Shown here: positions 15,059 to 23,534 of the stretch, piece after piece
Position numbering within the stretch: the first letter of the stretch is position 1
Layout of the letters: each line of letters begins with the position of its first letter
DNA from: RGIG7213 sp045544195
GTDB lineage: Bacteria > Bacillota > Clostridia > Oscillospirales > CAG-272
DNA: 35,429 bases
Reading direction: 5' to 3'
Assembly (NCBI GenBank): GCA_045544195.1
Contig: JAZPYO010000003.1
Location: forward strand, 1 to 35,429
The notes under the pieces: generated by a model
Told to the model about the DNA's origin: nothing
What the model saw: only the letters and a program-made list of their open reading frames with translations
Database searches by the model: none
Position numbers and translations under genes: made by a program

Positions 15059-15865
15059 TCATTGTTCTTGATCTATATCGACCTTTTCGATATTCTCACA
15101 GCACGCTCCCATAAACACCTTAGCGCACGTATCAAAGTTATTCGGCACATCGCTGACGAAATATTTTATAGTGCCGCTTTTGCCTTTGTCATTTGTCATA
15201 TTGCTTTTTTGAAGAAATCTGCACAGAGCAGCCGATGCCTCAGCGCCTGAGTCAACGAGCTTTATATTTGGGTAAAGCTCGTTTATCCTATCCTTCAAAA
15301 GCGGAAAATGCGTACAGCCGAGTATGACTGTATCGACCTTGCTTTCATCAAGGTAAGACATATAATGCCTTATGGCATTCGGCGTTATATCTGTATTTAT
15401 AAGATCGTTTTCAACTATCGGAACGAGCAGAGGACACGCAACGGAATAAACCTGATGATCGCTTGATATTGCCTTTATGCGCTTTTCAAACACTCCGCTT
15501 TTGACCGTTGCGCCCGTGCCCATAACGCCTATTCTGCCGCTTGTTAATTGCAGCGCCTTTTCTACGGCGCTGTCAATTATTCCGAAGATCGGAACAGGGC
15601 AGGTTCTTTCAAGATCGTTCAGAGCTATTGCCGATACAGTACCGCAGGCGGCAAGTATCGCCTTTACATTATGCTTCAAAAGCAGTCTTACATCTGCCAT
15701 AGCGTACTGCTTTATCTTTTCCTCGCTTCGCGTGCCGTACGGCGTTCTGCCCGTATCTCCGAAATAAACGAGATCCTCATTCGGCATAAGCGCCTTCAAT
15801 GCTCTCAAGGCGCACAGGCCGCCAAGACCGCTGTCAAAAACTCCGATAGGTCTGTTATCACTCAT
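15059..15865 (-). CDS. murI: Glutamate racemase
   Basis: A 268-aa racemase making D-glutamate for peptidoglycan. The N-terminal GVFDSGLGGL, YFGDTGRTPYG, and the two catalytic cysteines Cys74 (AACGTVSA) and Cys184 (ILGCTHFPLL) are visible. One oddity: the first active-site motif has Gly where many MurI proteins have Asn (CNTAS). AAAGGA lies 9 bases before the start. Adjacent ddl and nearby prmC and yqhQ form one minus-strand transcription unit; murI and ddl both feed wall synthesis. Confidence 0.95.
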   Translation of the reverse strand: MSDNRPIGVFDSGLGGLCALRALKALMPNEDLVYFGDTGRTPYGTRSEEKIKQYAMADVRLLLKHNVKAILAACGTVSAIALNDLERTCPVPIFGIIDSAVEKALQLTSGRIGVMGTGATVKSGVFEKRIKAISSDHQVYSVACPLLVPIVENDLINTDITPNAIRHYMSYLDESKVDTVILGCTHFPLLKDRINELYPNIKLVDSGAEASAALCRFLQKSNMTNDKGKSGTIKYFVSDVPNNFDTCAKVFMGACCENIEKVDIDQEQ

Positions 15866-15880
15866 ATCGGCATTCCTTTC

Positions 15881-16930
15881 TTATTCGAGAGCCAGACGTA
15901 CAAGCTCGTCTATTATTTCGGGCGTAGTCATACCCATATCGTTCATAAGAGTCGGATACATTGATATATTTGTAAAGCCCGGCAGGGTGTTTATCTCATT
16001 GAATACGATATTTCCGTTATCCTGAACGAAAAAGTCTACTCTTGAAAGCCCTCTGCAGCCCAGCGCCCTGAACACGCGAACTGCATATTCCCTTACCTTT
16101 TTTGATATATCATCGGGTATTCTTGCAGGTATATAATACGATGCCGTATCGTTTTTATATTTTGTATCGTAATCGTAAAATTCAGCGCCCGGGTTTATTT
16201 CTCCGCATACTGAGGCTGTCGGCTCGTCATTTCCGCATACTGCAACCTCTATTTCCTTTGCCTTTATGTATTCCTCAACGAGAACCTCGCCGCCTATTTT
16301 GACCGCGCCGTGCAACGCTGAAATAAGCTCTTGCTCGTCATCTGCCTTGTACGCGCCGACTGACGAGCCTCCCGAAACGGGCTTTACGAATACAGGGTAT
16401 TCAAAGGCGGAATTGATCTCGCTTATGACAAGCGGTAAATGATTTTCTATCCTGCGGCGCTTTAAGTGTATGTATCTTGCAACGGGCACGTTCCAATTTT
16501 CCGCAACGAGCTTTGTAAGATATTTATTCATTGATGCAGCAGAGGCGGTAACACCGCAGCCCACATATTTTATACCGCACATATCGAAAAGCCCCTGGAG
16601 CTTTCCGTCCTCGCAGTATTCCCCGTGCATTACGGGAAATACGACGTCACACGGCACTTTTTCGCCGTTTTCGGTGAAAAATCCGCCGCCGTCAAGTCTT
16701 ACGCACAGCTTCTGCACAGTCTGGCTTTGCCACGTGTCATTTTTTATACATTCATCGTCTCCGGAATAAAGATAAAATACACCGCTTCTCGTAACTCCTA
16801 TTTTGTGAAGGTTGTATTTTTCCGTATTCACGGCTTTAATTACGTTGTATGCGCTGAGAAGCGATACCTCGTATTCGGAGGAGCTTCCCCCGAACATAAT
16901 ACACAATTCGATCTTTTTCAAAACACTCAT
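15881..16930 (-). CDS. ddl: D-alanine--D-alanine ligase
   Basis: A 349-aa ATP-grasp ligase making the D-Ala-D-Ala dipeptide for peptidoglycan. Motifs include MFGGSSSEYEVSLLSA at the N-terminus, YVGCGVTASAASMNK, PVFVKPVSGGSSVG, the EVLVEEYI strand, GLSRVDFFV and FNEINTLPGFT. The length is normal for Ddl. The start overlaps the prmC stop as ATGA, with only a weak GAGAG upstream, so coupling to prmC translation is likely. murI follows after 15 bases. Confidence 0.95.
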   Translation of the reverse strand: MSVLKKIELCIMFGGSSSEYEVSLLSAYNVIKAVNTEKYNLHKIGVTRSGVFYLYSGDDECIKNDTWQSQTVQKLCVRLDGGGFFTENGEKVPCDVVFPVMHGEYCEDGKLQGLFDMCGIKYVGCGVTASAASMNKYLTKLVAENWNVPVARYIHLKRRRIENHLPLVISEINSAFEYPVFVKPVSGGSSVGAYKADDEQELISALHGAVKIGGEVLVEEYIKAKEIEVAVCGNDEPTASVCGEINPGAEFYDYDTKYKNDTASYYIPARIPDDISKKVREYAVRVFRALGCRGLSRVDFFVQDNGNIVFNEINTLPGFTNISMYPTLMNDMGMTTPEIIDELVRLALE

Positions 16931-17742
16931 CTCTCATTCAACAGCGCCACACGGTCACAGCCGTTAAGATCGCGCCTTATTTCGCAGAGCAGTCCGAAGG
17001 AGCTTGCAACAGAGCGTATTTTTTCACCCTCGTCATACCCTATTTCAAATATTATATTCACTCCGTCATTAAAATGACCTGTTGAATATTCAATAATTTT
17101 TTTATAAAAATCCATTCCGTCCTCGCCGCCGTCAAGAGCAATGACAGGCTCACGCAGAACGGTTTTTGAAAGCGTCGGTATATCGCCCGACGGTATATAC
17201 GGCGGATTTGACAGTATGACATCAAATTTGCCGAGCGTATCCCAGAACTCCCTTTGCATAACGTCAAAGTGAGAAATACTGCACCTTTTTTCAACGCTGT
17301 GCCTTTTTGCATTTATCCCGCTTACCTTCAGTGCCTTTGGCGATATATCAAGAAGCGTACCGAAAAGAGCTTCGTTTTCGCACAAGAGAGTTATTCCGAT
17401 ACAGCCGCTTCCGCAGCAAACGTCAGCAAAGGTGCTTTTGCCCTTCAAAGCGTCGAGTGCTTCTGTGATAAGACACTCCGTATCGTATCTCGGTATTAAA
17501 ACTCCGTCCTCAACATAAAAATCTCTATTGAAAAACGGCGCTTTCTTCAGTATATACTGCAAAGGCTCACCGCTTTTCAAGCACGTGAGCCCGAGCATTA
17601 CACGTTTATACTGATCTTCCTCAAGGTCTGTATACAGACGCATAAGAAGCCCTGCGCGGTCAGTATTCAGAACGTGGCATATTATCTCGTCACATTCGTA
17701 CCGTATATCCTTATTTTCTGCTCTTATATCAGCTATTTTCAC
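16927..17742 (-). CDS. prmC: Release factor glutamine methyltransferase
   Basis: A 271-aa SAM-dependent enzyme that methylates the GGQ glutamine of RF1/RF2. Seen are PLQYIL, the PRYDTECL segment, FADVCCGSGCIGI (SAM site) and the catalytic LSNPPYIPSGDI. I choose the GTG at 17742 (AGAGGA about 11 bases upstream), overlapping the yqhQ stop by 14 bases. The frame stays open 24 codons further to 17814, but that stretch is the basic shadow of a repetitive Glu/Gln/Ala coding region in yqhQ and does not resemble PrmC. The stop overlaps ddl. Confidence 0.92.
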   Translation of the reverse strand: MKIADIRAENKDIRYECDEIICHVLNTDRAGLLMRLYTDLEEDQYKRVMLGLTCLKSGEPLQYILKKAPFFNRDFYVEDGVLIPRYDTECLITEALDALKGKSTFADVCCGSGCIGITLLCENEALFGTLLDISPKALKVSGINAKRHSVEKRCSISHFDVMQREFWDTLGKFDVILSNPPYIPSGDIPTLSKTVLREPVIALDGGEDGMDFYKKIIEYSTGHFNDGVNIIFEIGYDEGEKIRSVASSFGLLCEIRRDLNGCDRVALLNER

Positions 17743-18805
17743 TTTGTGAGCTTTCCTCTGCCTGTTCAGCCTTTTCCTGTTCAGCCTGTTCTTTTTCAGC
17801 CTGTTCCTTTGCAAATTCGGGAAAATCGTCGGGCAGTACCGTCTTCAGTGCCGCTATTGCGCATTCTATCTGCTTTTCGTCAGGCTCTTTTGTTGTAAGA
17901 CGCTGTACCCACAGACCCGGCGCGGAGATCGCCTTCGTTATGAAATTGGGGTGCTTACCTGCAAGCATTATCACCTCAAAGCCGACGCCGACGGAAAGCG
18001 GAAGAAGCAATAGCTTAAGTCCCACTCTGAGCAGCTTATTGTCCCACGGCAGAAACAGACCGATAATAATGCTTATAAGTATCATAAAGAACATAAAGCT
18101 CGTTCCGCATCTGGGGTGGAAGCGCGACTGCTTTTTCACGTTTTCGACCGTCATTTCAAGTCCCTTTTCGTAGCAGAATATGCTTTTATGCTCTGCCCCG
18201 TGGTATTGGAACGTACGCTTTATATCGGGCATAAGGGAAACGAGCGCCATATATATAAGGAATATCGCAATTTTAAGTAAGCCCTCGATAACGCTGCCTG
18301 CATAGCTGCTTATATTGCCAAGACCGAGCCTTGCACCTATCCAGTCAATACCCGATATGCTTGCCGTAGGAAGCACCGTGAAGAGCAACACCGCAAGCAA
18401 AACGCCGAGTATTGTGCTGATGATCATAATGAATGTCATTATTCCCTTGCCGAACTTCTTCATCAGCCATTTTTCAAACTTCGTCATCTCCTCCTCCTCG
18501 TCAAGACCGAGAACCTGCGTCGATGCGCTCAGCGTTCTGAACGAGAGGACCATGGATTCAACGAAATTGATGATACCCCTCAAAAGCGGAATATTGAGTA
18601 TTTTATGCTTTTTACGCACGGATACGTATTTATCCCTTGTTATTTTGATGCTTTCATCGGGCATACGGGATGCTATTGCCATATCATCACCGTTTTTCAT
18701 CATTATGCCCTCGATGACCGCCTGACCGCCGACCTTACCGAGACGGCACGAGATAAACTCATCTTTATTATTTTCTTTGTTCTTGATATTTTCTTTTTTT
18801 GCCAT
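17729..18805 (-). CDS. yqhQ: DUF1385 membrane protein (YqhQ)
   Basis: A 358-aa polytopic membrane protein of the DUF1385/YqhQ family, common in Firmicutes and of unknown biochemical role. Hallmarks are VGGQAVIEGIMMKNGD near residue 27, RGIINFVESM, the YHGAEHKSIFCYE motif and RFHPRCGTSF, the last two carrying conserved His and Cys residues. Hydrophobic segments lie at roughly 121-150, 170-195, 233-250 and 260-285. The C-terminal 30 residues are a repetitive Glu/Gln/Ala tail (EQAEKEQAEQEKAEQAEE). It is first in the minus-strand unit yqhQ-prmC-ddl-murI-ASRT-methyltransferase. Confidence 0.92.
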   Translation of the reverse strand: MAKKENIKNKENNKDEFISCRLGKVGGQAVIEGIMMKNGDDMAIASRMPDESIKITRDKYVSVRKKHKILNIPLLRGIINFVESMVLSFRTLSASTQVLGLDEEEEMTKFEKWLMKKFGKGIMTFIMIISTILGVLLAVLLFTVLPTASISGIDWIGARLGLGNISSYAGSVIEGLLKIAIFLIYMALVSLMPDIKRTFQYHGAEHKSIFCYEKGLEMTVENVKKQSRFHPRCGTSFMFFMILISIIIGLFLPWDNKLLRVGLKLLLLPLSVGVGFEVIMLAGKHPNFITKAISAPGLWVQRLTTKEPDEKQIECAIAALKTVLPDDFPEFAKEQAEKEQAEQEKAEQAEESSQSENS

Positions 18806-18820
18806 TTGTCTGACCTATCC

Positions 18821-18860
18821 AAAAAATTTACCTTGCGGTATCAAAGTATATTTTACCGCA
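18821..18860 (-). terminator. Terminator of the galactokinase-family gene
   Basis: Read on the minus strand TGCGGTA (18854-18860) pairs with TACCGCA (18834-18840) around a 13-nt loop and is followed by AGGTAAATTTTTT. It lies 35 bases past the stop and just upstream of yqhQ. Confidence 0.65.
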
Positions 18861-18866
18861 TTATTG

Positions 18867-18882
18867 TGTATATTTTTATACA
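18867..18882. promoter_or_regulatory. 16-bp palindrome upstream of yqhQ
   Basis: TGTATATTTTTATACA is a perfect inverted repeat (6-bp arms, TTTT centre) between the galK-like stop and its terminator. It could be an operator for yqhQ transcription; no clear promoter boxes were found near it. Confidence 0.3.
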
Positions 18883-18894
18883 GTTTTTATTAAA

Positions 18895-20160
18895 TTATAG
18901 CTTTACTGCGCCCAAGGAACGCACCTTAAGCACCTTGCACGCGCCAATACCGAATATCCCGTCGATAAATTCGGTATAAGCCTGAGTCTTTTCCTTAGGC
19001 AAGAATATCTGCACAGTGCCTGCAAAGCCACCGCCGTGTACTCTTGCAGAGAATTTTTCGCCCTTCAAAAATCTCCTTGTAAGGCAAAGGGCAAGCGCTA
19101 CGCCCTGCTCTGATGTATTACCGCACGAAAAAACGTTCTGAAGATATTTTTCGCTTGAATTGCACGAGTCGTTCTCGCATTCAAGAAACGTTTCCATATC
19201 GTTATTTTCAAGAGCATTTTTCATTTTCTTTACACGGGAGCATTCATCATAAAAGTGAATTGCGCGAAGAACGGCTCTGTCGCCGCACCTTTCACGGATG
19301 GCAGGGATATTTTTGAAAAATTCGTTCTCGTCTGCATTTATCAGCACATCAGAGCCTAAAAATGCTGCTACCGACTTCATTTCCTTCGGCATTGCCCCGT
19401 ATTCAGCATCAAGCCCCGCATGGCTTCCGAACGTATTTACAATGCACATATCGTATCCGAATTTATCGGGCGCAAAATCAATTTTTTCTATGACGGGCGG
19501 TGTCGTCTTGAAATCTATATAGACAAATCCGCCGTTTGCGCAGGCTACCTGATCCATAAGTCCGCAGGGCTTTCCGTAAAACTCATTTTCGGCGTACTGT
19601 GAGATCATCGCGATCTCGGTCGTGGACACACCGCCGCCGTTATAAAAGTGGCTCAGAATGTTTCCTATCATATCCTCGAACGCCGCAGAGGACGAAAGTC
19701 CCGAGCCCTTTGCAACGCTTGACGTTGTATACGCGCAAAAGCCGCCTATACAAAAGCCTTTTTTATCAAAACCATCGCACACGCCTCTTATGAGTGAGAG
19801 CGATGTACCCTTTTCATCGTCTGACGGGGAGAGCGTTGACATATCGCACACGTCCTCGTCGAAGCCCTCGCTTTTTACTCTTATTACCCCATCCTCGCTT
19901 TTGCAGGCAACGGCGATTATATCAACGCTGACGGATGCGGCAAGCACACAGCCTTTATTGTGGTCGGTGTGGTTGCCGAGTATCTCGCTTCTGCCCGACA
20001 CGGAAAATAGCTCGCAATCCTTTTCGCCGTACAGCTGCAAAAAGCTGACTATCGCCTGAGAGTAACGCTTTTTAGCCTCGGATATGTCTGAATAAAGCTG
20101 TGAAAAGCGCGTATCGTAAGCGCCGTTTTCAACGGCATTCAAAAGCTCTGATGTTAACAT
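18895..20160 (-). CDS. Galactokinase family protein (GHMP kinase)
   Basis: A 421-aa GHMP-superfamily sugar kinase close to GalK. Seen are GRSEILGNHTDHNKG (galactokinase signature, with Asn where GalK usually has Glu before His), the ATP-site KGSGLSSSAAFE, CGLMDQVACANGG and the C-terminal RVHGGGFAGTVQIF. The substitution in the signature leaves galactose as the likely but unproven substrate. The ATG at 20160 is preferred (GAAAGGA 8 bases upstream) over an in-frame start 16 codons earlier. It has its own terminator and is divergent from the gene at 20235. No galT or galE is adjacent. Confidence 0.82.
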   Translation of the reverse strand: MLTSELLNAVENGAYDTRFSQLYSDISEAKKRYSQAIVSFLQLYGEKDCELFSVSGRSEILGNHTDHNKGCVLAASVSVDIIAVACKSEDGVIRVKSEGFDEDVCDMSTLSPSDDEKGTSLSLIRGVCDGFDKKGFCIGGFCAYTTSSVAKGSGLSSSAAFEDMIGNILSHFYNGGGVSTTEIAMISQYAENEFYGKPCGLMDQVACANGGFVYIDFKTTPPVIEKIDFAPDKFGYDMCIVNTFGSHAGLDAEYGAMPKEMKSVAAFLGSDVLINADENEFFKNIPAIRERCGDRAVLRAIHFYDECSRVKKMKNALENNDMETFLECENDSCNSSEKYLQNVFSCGNTSEQGVALALCLTRRFLKGEKFSARVHGGGFAGTVQIFLPKEKTQAYTEFIDGIFGIGACKVLKVRSLGAVKL

Positions 20161-20234
20161 ATAGTTTCCTTTCCGAAAACGGCGTAATAAATCCGCCGTA
20201 TGTATCATATTAATTTAAAAAACGGAGTTTGTCT

Positions 20235-20732
20235 ATGAAGATCGCCGAACAGACCCTTATCCGAACAATCGAAGCAAACGGTGTAAAATGTCTTGTAAAG
20301 GTCACATATCCCGCCGTATCAGACGCGAAGGGCTGCGAAAGGATCAATGCCCTTTTCAGCGAATGTATACGTGAGTTTATTGACTTTGCGACGAAAAACG
20401 CCCGATATGACGGGGAGATATTCACCCTTATCATTTGTGTGAAATACTGTGATGATAAAATACTGAGCGTTCTTTTTGATAAAAAACGGAAAACAGGCAG
20501 AGATGTTCGGCGCGGCAGATCCGTTTGCGCAACACTTGACTGTACGAGCGGAAGGCTCTTGCCGCTTTTATCGCTTAACGGCGGTCTTTACGGCAAAGCT
20601 ATGCAGATACGCGCTCAAGCGCGTAAATGCGGAATAAAAGTACCGTTTTCCGCCCTGAAGCGTCAGTTTTTCGTAACGGGCGACGGTATTACCGTATATG
20701 ACGGCGAGAAAAAATGTCTGCTCGATATTTAA
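20235..20732 (+). CDS. Hypothetical protein, possibly DUF3298/RsiV-like
   Basis: A 165-aa protein without signal peptide or membrane segment. Two stretches (VTYPAVSDAKGCERINALF near 25-43, and ATLDCTSGRLLPLLSL near 100-116) resemble DUF4163/DUF3298 anti-sigma or lipoprotein domains, but the match is loose and from memory. ATG at 20235 has GGAG 7 bases upstream; a TTG two codons earlier is less likely. It is divergent from the galactokinase gene (74-bp gap) and convergent with the pseudouridine synthase gene. The two stop codons overlap in a TTTAA, the genes sharing 4 bases. Confidence 0.6.
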   Translation: MKIAEQTLIRTIEANGVKCLVKVTYPAVSDAKGCERINALFSECIREFIDFATKNARYDGEIFTLIICVKYCDDKILSVLFDKKRKTGRDVRRGRSVCATLDCTSGRLLPLLSLNGGLYGKAMQIRAQARKCGIKVPFSALKRQFFVTGDGITVYDGEKKCLLDI

Positions 20733-21667
20733 AGCTCGGTATCGGTCATACCGATCTTTTTCATAAAAGCTGTAAAATATTCGGGCAATTCCGACGTAAA
20801 TGACATAAATTCATGTGTTTTCGGATGAACGAAGCCGAGCGTCATCGCATGCAGGCACTGTCCGCGCAACAGATCCTCATTTGATATTTCTATCCTCGTT
20901 CTGCCGCCGCCGTACACCGTATCGCCCGCAAGCGGATGACCTATTGACGATGAATGCACTCTTATCTGGTGCGTTCTGCCCGTTTCAAGACGGTATTCAA
21001 CATACGAAAACCCGCCGTATTCGCAAAGCACCTCGTAATGCGTTACGGCGTTTTTTGAGTTTTTCTGCGTTACCGCCATCTTTTTTCTGTCCTTGGGGTG
21101 TCTGCCTATGGGCTTATCCACAGTACCCTGTTTTTCCTTGAACGTGCCGACGGCTATCGCTCTGTAACGCCTTTCAAAGCTGTGGTCCTTAATCTGTTCT
21201 GCAAGGGCTAAATGCGCCTCGTCCGTCTTTGCTATCATCAAAAGACCGCTTGTATCCTTGTCTATTCTGTGAACTATTCCCGGCCTCACTACGCCGTTTA
21301 TTGACGAAAGTCTTCCCTGCATTTTATAAAGCAATGCAGAAACGAGCGTGCCGGAATAATTGCCGGGAGCAGGGTGTACTACCATTCCCTTGGGCTTATT
21401 TACAACGGCAAGCTGATCGTCCTCATACACGATGTCTATCGGTATGTCCTCAGGCTGTACCGTATCTGCTCTTGCCTCAGGCTCGTTTAATACGACCGTA
21501 TCGCCGTTTTTCACGGCATATTTTTTATCCTTTTTTTCGCCGTTTACGGTTATGCAGCCCTCGTCTATGAGCTTTACCGCGCCCGAACGGGTGATGCCGA
21601 AAAGCTCGCTGCACGCGCTGTCAAGCCGTGAGGAATGAAGCGATGCGTCAATTACCGCCGTCTTCAT
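20729..21667 (-). CDS. RluA-family pseudouridine synthase (RluD-like)
   Basis: A 312-aa enzyme that converts specific uridines of 23S rRNA to pseudouridine. It has an N-terminal S4 RNA-binding domain (SRLDSACSELFGITRSGAVKLIDEG), the catalytic HRIDKDTSGLL (Asp), the VVNKPKGMVVHPAPGN strand and ETGRTHQIRVH. It is most like RluD/YlyB, which also follows lspA in Bacillus. The ATG at 21667 has AAGGA upstream and overlaps lspA by 20 bases. Last gene of the miaA operon. Confidence 0.93.
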   Translation of the reverse strand: MKTAVIDASLHSSRLDSACSELFGITRSGAVKLIDEGCITVNGEKKDKKYAVKNGDTVVLNEPEARADTVQPEDIPIDIVYEDDQLAVVNKPKGMVVHPAPGNYSGTLVSALLYKMQGRLSSINGVVRPGIVHRIDKDTSGLLMIAKTDEAHLALAEQIKDHSFERRYRAIAVGTFKEKQGTVDKPIGRHPKDRKKMAVTQKNSKNAVTHYEVLCEYGGFSYVEYRLETGRTHQIRVHSSSIGHPLAGDTVYGGGRTRIEISNEDLLRGQCLHAMTLGFVHPKTHEFMSFTSELPEYFTAFMKKIGMTDTEL

Positions 21668-22208
21668 TTTCTTTTTCCTTCGCTTCGGTATTTTTCGCTT
21701 TATCATTGAATACCGTTTTGTCGAAGAACATAACGTATATCACCATTAAAGCGCAGCCGACCGTTATGAACATATCAGCAACGTTAAACACGGGAAAGCT
21801 CGTCCAGAAGCCAAACTGAATAAAGTCAACAACAAATCCGAGCGCTATACGGTCTATCATATTTCCAATACCGCCGCACACTATCATACTAAGGCATATG
21901 CAGAACATTTTTTGCCCGTTTGAATAGTAGAAAAGCACGAAAAGCAGAAGGATTATCGCAACTGTCGATACTGTCATAAACACCCATCTGTGATCTGCAA
22001 GCATTCCCCAGGCGGCGCCTTTGTTTTCAACGTATGTAAAATTGAAAACGTACGGTATTATTTTGAATACGCCGTCCTTCGGCAGATGCTTCAAAACGAG
22101 TATCTTGCTTATCTGATCGAGTAAAACGCCCAAAAAGGCAACGCCCGCCCATATTGCAAACAGGGGCAGCCGCGCCTTTATATCCGATTTCTTTAAAAAA
22201 CTGTTCAA
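21648..22208 (-). CDS. lspA: Lipoprotein signal peptidase (signal peptidase II)
   Basis: A 186-aa four-helix membrane aspartyl protease that cleaves prolipoprotein signal peptides, including those of the three lipoproteins in this window. The catalytic aspartates are in GNMIDRI and FNVADMF; LLDQISK and NKGAAWG are also present. I place the start at the TTG at 22208, with AAAGGA 10 bases upstream; a TTG three codons earlier (22217) would leave almost no spacing. A charged C-terminal tail (about 20 residues) overlaps the next gene. Confidence 0.92.
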   Translation of the reverse strand: MNSFLKKSDIKARLPLFAIWAGVAFLGVLLDQISKILVLKHLPKDGVFKIIPYVFNFTYVENKGAAWGMLADHRWVFMTVSTVAIILLLFVLFYYSNGQKMFCICLSMIVCGGIGNMIDRIALGFVVDFIQFGFWTSFPVFNVADMFITVGCALMVIYVMFFDKTVFNDKAKNTEAKEKENEDGGN

Positions 22209-22232
22209 GGCTATCAATTCCTTTAGTATTAT

Positions 22233-22943
22233 TTATTCTTCCTTATCTTCGCTTTGGAAGCTGCTGTTTATTTCTTTTATGGCATCCTTTACGCTTCTGC
22301 TCTTGAATTTGGCGTTATGCGTTTTTTTAATGACGGGCTTTTGCTTTTTTTCATCGCTGTGCGGCGGCGTTTTTTGCGCCTGCTGCTCTTTTTCCTGAGA
22401 TACAAGCTCGTCCTTTACGTCTGAAAGAACGGTCTGCAAAAGCACCCTTGCGTATTCTGATGCCTTTTCGTACGGCGCTTCGGGTATCTGTGACTGCGCC
22501 TGCATTATTCCCTTATTATACGTGTCAACTATATCCTGCCTTAACGTATTTGCAAGCTGCTTCAGCCGCAGAAGCTCCGTTGCGTGCTGTGATACGAGGA
22601 GCTTGAAGCGTGATAGCTCCTCATTTGTTTTTTTCTTTGCCGTGCTGTAAAGAAGGTCTGCCTGCTTTTCGGCATCCGCCACTATCATTTCAGCCTGCGC
22701 CCGTGCGTTTTCCACCGTTTCGCTTGCCTTTATTCTTTCCATTTCCTGCGGTGAAACGGCGCTTTGGAGCGCCGCCTTCAGCTTTTCGTTAAGCTCAAGA
22801 TTTTCGCTGTATACAAGCTCGTATTTCTGACAAAGAAAATCTATATATTCGTCCACCTCATCGGTGTTGTACCCGCGCATTGCGCGGGAAAAGCTCCTTT
22901 TTTCTATTTCCTTAGGTGAAAGCATACCTTTACTACTTTCCAT
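22233..22943 (-). CDS. DivIVA-domain protein
   Basis: A 236-aa coiled-coil protein with the DivIVA N-terminus (LSPKEIEKRSFSRAMRGY, then TDEVDEYIDFL), which binds curved membrane at poles and septa. A long coiled coil runs from about 40 to 185, followed by a Lys/Gln-rich tail. The start is uncertain: the ATG at 22943 has no binding site, and an ATG six codons in (22925) would give the usual MLSPKEIE beginning but with the purine run abutting it. It follows sepF after 117 bases, with a terminator-like hairpin between them, and precedes lspA by 24 bases. Confidence 0.88.
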   Translation of the reverse strand: MESSKGMLSPKEIEKRSFSRAMRGYNTDEVDEYIDFLCQKYELVYSENLELNEKLKAALQSAVSPQEMERIKASETVENARAQAEMIVADAEKQADLLYSTAKKKTNEELSRFKLLVSQHATELLRLKQLANTLRQDIVDTYNKGIMQAQSQIPEAPYEKASEYARVLLQTVLSDVKDELVSQEKEQQAQKTPPHSDEKKQKPVIKKTHNAKFKSRSVKDAIKEINSSFQSEDKEE

Positions 22944-22980
22944 TTACTTGTTTTTGTGTATTTTTTTGGCAGATTAAATG

Positions 22981-23029
22981 AAAAAACAACTATACAGTAC
23001 ACCGCTTGATGATTTTTTCAAACGGTGTA
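22981..23029 (-). terminator. Terminator or attenuator between sepF and divIVA
   Basis: A 12-bp stem with one G-U pair (23018-23029 with 22998-23009) and an 8-nt loop; on the minus strand TTGTTTTTT follows within about 8 bases. It would reduce readthrough from the miaA-sepF genes into divIVA-lspA-rluD. No convincing new promoter was found after it. Confidence 0.65.
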
Positions 23030-23060
23030 TTTGCGTATAGATGCTTTATTCATTCTTTTC

Positions 23061-23516
23061 TTATTCCTCGGAGGGTGTCTCCGCCTTTTCTTCCTTGCGG
23101 CGCATAGGATCGCCCGAAACCTCAACATTGGGAGGGGTTATAACGTATGTATCGGATGCGACCTTTCTTATCTGACCGTCAATGGAATAAGCAACGCCCG
23201 ACAAAAAGTCGATTATTCTCTTTGCTGTTTCCTTATTTGTTCCCTCAAGGTTGAGAACTACTGTTCTTCTGCTGAGCAGATGGTCAGCGATCTGGGGAGC
23301 TGTTTCAAATTCCTTGGGTTTTACTACCTTCAATTCGATAGAAGAAGAATTAGCGCCTATGCCCATTCCTCTGTTATCTCTTACAGGCTCCTTTACAGGC
23401 GCAGCCTTGTCAGAGGCATTGTCCTGCTCCTCATAGCTGTAATCGTAGCCGCTTTCGTCGTTATCAGTCTCATCAAAATCCTGATTGTTGAATTTGAGCT
23501 TGTCCAAAAATCCCAT
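23061..23516 (-). CDS. sepF: Cell division protein SepF
   Basis: A 151-aa FtsZ-interacting membrane anchor of the division ring. It has a short N-terminal amphipathic segment (MGFLDKLKF), an acidic linker (about 12-60) and the SepF fold at about 62-140 (ELKVVKPKEFETAPQIADHL, RTVVLNLEG, RIIDFLSGVAYSIDGQIRKV, YVITPPNVEV). AAAGGAG lies 7 bases before the ATG. It sits between yggS and divIVA as in many Firmicutes, although the usual ylmG and ylmH between sepF and divIVA are missing. Confidence 0.95.
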   Translation of the reverse strand: MGFLDKLKFNNQDFDETDNDESGYDYSYEEQDNASDKAAPVKEPVRDNRGMGIGANSSSIELKVVKPKEFETAPQIADHLLSRRTVVLNLEGTNKETAKRIIDFLSGVAYSIDGQIRKVASDTYVITPPNVEVSGDPMRRKEEKAETPSEE

Positions 23517-23534
23517 AGTATACTCCTTTATAAT

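Noticed and set aside
17743..17814. Basic N-terminal extension of PrmC
   Set aside because: It is the out-of-frame reading of the repetitive Glu/Gln/Ala tail of yqhQ and does not resemble PrmC N-termini; a GTG at 17742 is a better start.
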